Shown piece after piece: positions 5,114-5,931 of a DNA stretch of 5,931 bases. The position numbers and the translations under genes were made by a program. Below the pieces are notes generated by a model. It saw nothing but the letters and a program-made list of their open reading frames with translations, ran no database searches and was not told the origin of the DNA. Origin of the DNA: Elusimicrobiota bacterium (GTDB lineage Bacteria > Elusimicrobiota > Elusimicrobia > Elusimicrobiales > UBA9959); the NCBI GenBank assembly GCA_022703115.1, contig JAKLEK010000094.1:1-5931 (forward strand). Direction: 5' to 3'. Position 1 is the first letter of the stretch; each line of letters begins with the position of its first letter.

Positions 5114-5931
5114 TCATTCTATCCAGAAGATGCCTTCGGCGGGCGCGCTGCGCGCGGGTTCCGCCCGTTTCACCGGCCGCTTCTTCGCCGGCGCGGCTTT
5201 TTTCCGCGCTGCGGGTTCCGGCTCGGTGCGCACGGTGTAACGCCTGCGTTCCGGCGTCTTGCGGGCGGTCCACCCGGTGAAACGGTAGCTAAGGGCCACC
5301 TGGGTCGTATCGAACACGGCGTTGCCGAGCGACGCCCCGATGTCCACCGCGAACCCTTCGTGGCGGGCGCCAACGCCGAAGGTGACGCCCTTGTTGCCTG
5401 AAGACATATCGCAATCCTTCAGCCGGATGAGCCAGAGGGCTCCGCAGCCTTTGTAGCCTAGACGCACGCTGAACATCTTCTCGAAATTGTATTCCAACCC
5501 GGAGCGGACGCTGGAAAGACCTTCCCCGGTCTGTCTGTCGTACTCGTGCGTGACGATCAGCGTGTGGTCCCTTACGGTGCGCCCGCGCCACGCCACGCCG
5601 GATCTGGCGATCGAGGATATCTTGTCGGTGTCCCTGAGGTATTTGAGCCCGGAGCCGTAGTTCGACAGCGCGGCGCCGAAAGAGAGCCCCAGGGCGGTCT
5701 CCCGCACCAGCCAGCCGGCGTCCAGGGCGAAACCGGAAGCGGAATACTGTTCGAGCAGGGTGGAACTTATGTGCTTCGCCGAGAGCCCGAGATAGTGCTC
5801 CAGCACGCCTGACCTGCCGTTCATCCTGACCGGCGCCGAATAGACCTTCTCTCCGTAGCTTACGGCTACGATGCGGTCGCTCTGAGCGTTCACCGTGTCC
5901 CCGATCGTAACGGTGTCGTCCGGGTTCAGGG
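5114..5931 (-). CDS. PorV/UPF0164-like outer-membrane beta-barrel protein, 5' end missing, with basic C-terminal tail
   Basis: The frame is open to the right edge, so the N-terminus is outside; 271 residues are visible, starting LNPDDTVTIGD. The pattern is that of PorV/PorQ or UPF0164 barrel proteins, made of alternating strands with characteristic motifs. These are YLGLSAKHISSTLLEQY, SGFALDAGWLV, LGLSFGAALSNYGSGLKYL (strand, then the conserved Asn-Tyr-Gly turn), RSGVAW, SGLEYNFEKMFSVRLGYK, GVTFGVGARHEGFAVDIG and a final aromatic-ended strand QVALSYRFTGW. The last 50 residues are different: Arg/Lys/Pro/Ala-rich with AARKKAAPAKKRPVKRAEPA, ending GIFWIE. The tail would extend past the last barrel strand, probably into the periplasm. 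A GTG at 5893 could look like a start but would remove the expected N-terminal barrel strands. Family members act in surface protein export or as uncharacterised porin-like proteins; the specific role here is unknown. Confidence 0.83.
   Translation of the reverse strand, partial: LNPDDTVTIGDTVNAQSDRIVAVSYGEKVYSAPVRMNGRSGVLEHYLGLSAKHISSTLLEQYSASGFALDAGWLVRETALGLSFGAALSNYGSGLKYLRDTDKISSIARSGVAWRGRTVRDHTLIVTHEYDRQTGEGLSSVRSGLEYNFEKMFSVRLGYKGCGALWLIRLKDCDMSSGNKGVTFGVGARHEGFAVDIGASLGNAVFDTTQVALSYRFTGWTARKTPERRRYTVRTEPEPAARKKAAPAKKRPVKRAEPARSAPAEGIFWIE

Noticed and set aside
5893..5931. GTG at 5893 as the true start of the barrel protein
   Set aside because: The frame is open to the edge and the family needs more N-terminal barrel strands, so the gene is treated as truncated by the window.

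Overview
This is a GC-rich bacterial segment with seven protein genes: six on the minus strand and one (a FecR-domain protein) on the plus strand. Several products point to a Gram-negative-type envelope: two lipoproteins (LPP20-like and FlgT-N-like), a PorV/UPF0164-like outer-membrane barrel and a secreted FecR-domain protein. Together with an AmmeMemoRadiSam radical SAM enzyme, this suggests an Elusimicrobiota-like or related poorly cultured gracilicute lineage, probably a metagenome-derived genome. That placement is an inference from gene content, not from a marker gene.

Left block (1-2262, all minus, transcribed right to left). A membrane-anchored protein of unknown function (1546-2262) is followed after 1 nt by a YegS/DagK-type lipid kinase (663-1544), then after 28 nt by a radical SAM enzyme of the AmmeMemoRadiSam system (1-634, its 3' end beyond the window). 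The tight spacing indicates one operon. It is probably driven from the AT-rich gap at about 2302-2340.

Middle (2263-3148). The FecR-domain protein is transcribed divergently from that same gap. It has a signal peptide, a FecR domain and a charged helical tail. It converges on the next operon, with 21 nt between the stop codons and small inverted repeats there.

Right block (3170-5931, minus). A two-gene lipoprotein operon (LPP20-like at 4314-4763, then the FlgT-N-like lipoprotein at 3170-4255) has a good sigma70-type promoter at 4822-4849. A perfect 10-bp stem-loop lies between its genes. Upstream is a noncoding stretch of about 350 bases (4764-5113) that holds the promoter, repeated CGGACA motifs and a 7-bp-period tandem repeat. 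The window ends in the C-terminal part of an outer-membrane barrel gene (5114-5931) with an unusual basic Lys/Pro/Ala-rich tail.

Most of the right half is therefore envelope biogenesis or surface structure, and the left operon combines lipid phosphorylation with a radical SAM enzyme of unknown substrate. I see no CRISPR array, RNA gene, insertion sequence or defence system. The most unusual items are the heptamer repeat, the LPP20/FlgT-like lipoprotein pair and the tailed barrel.
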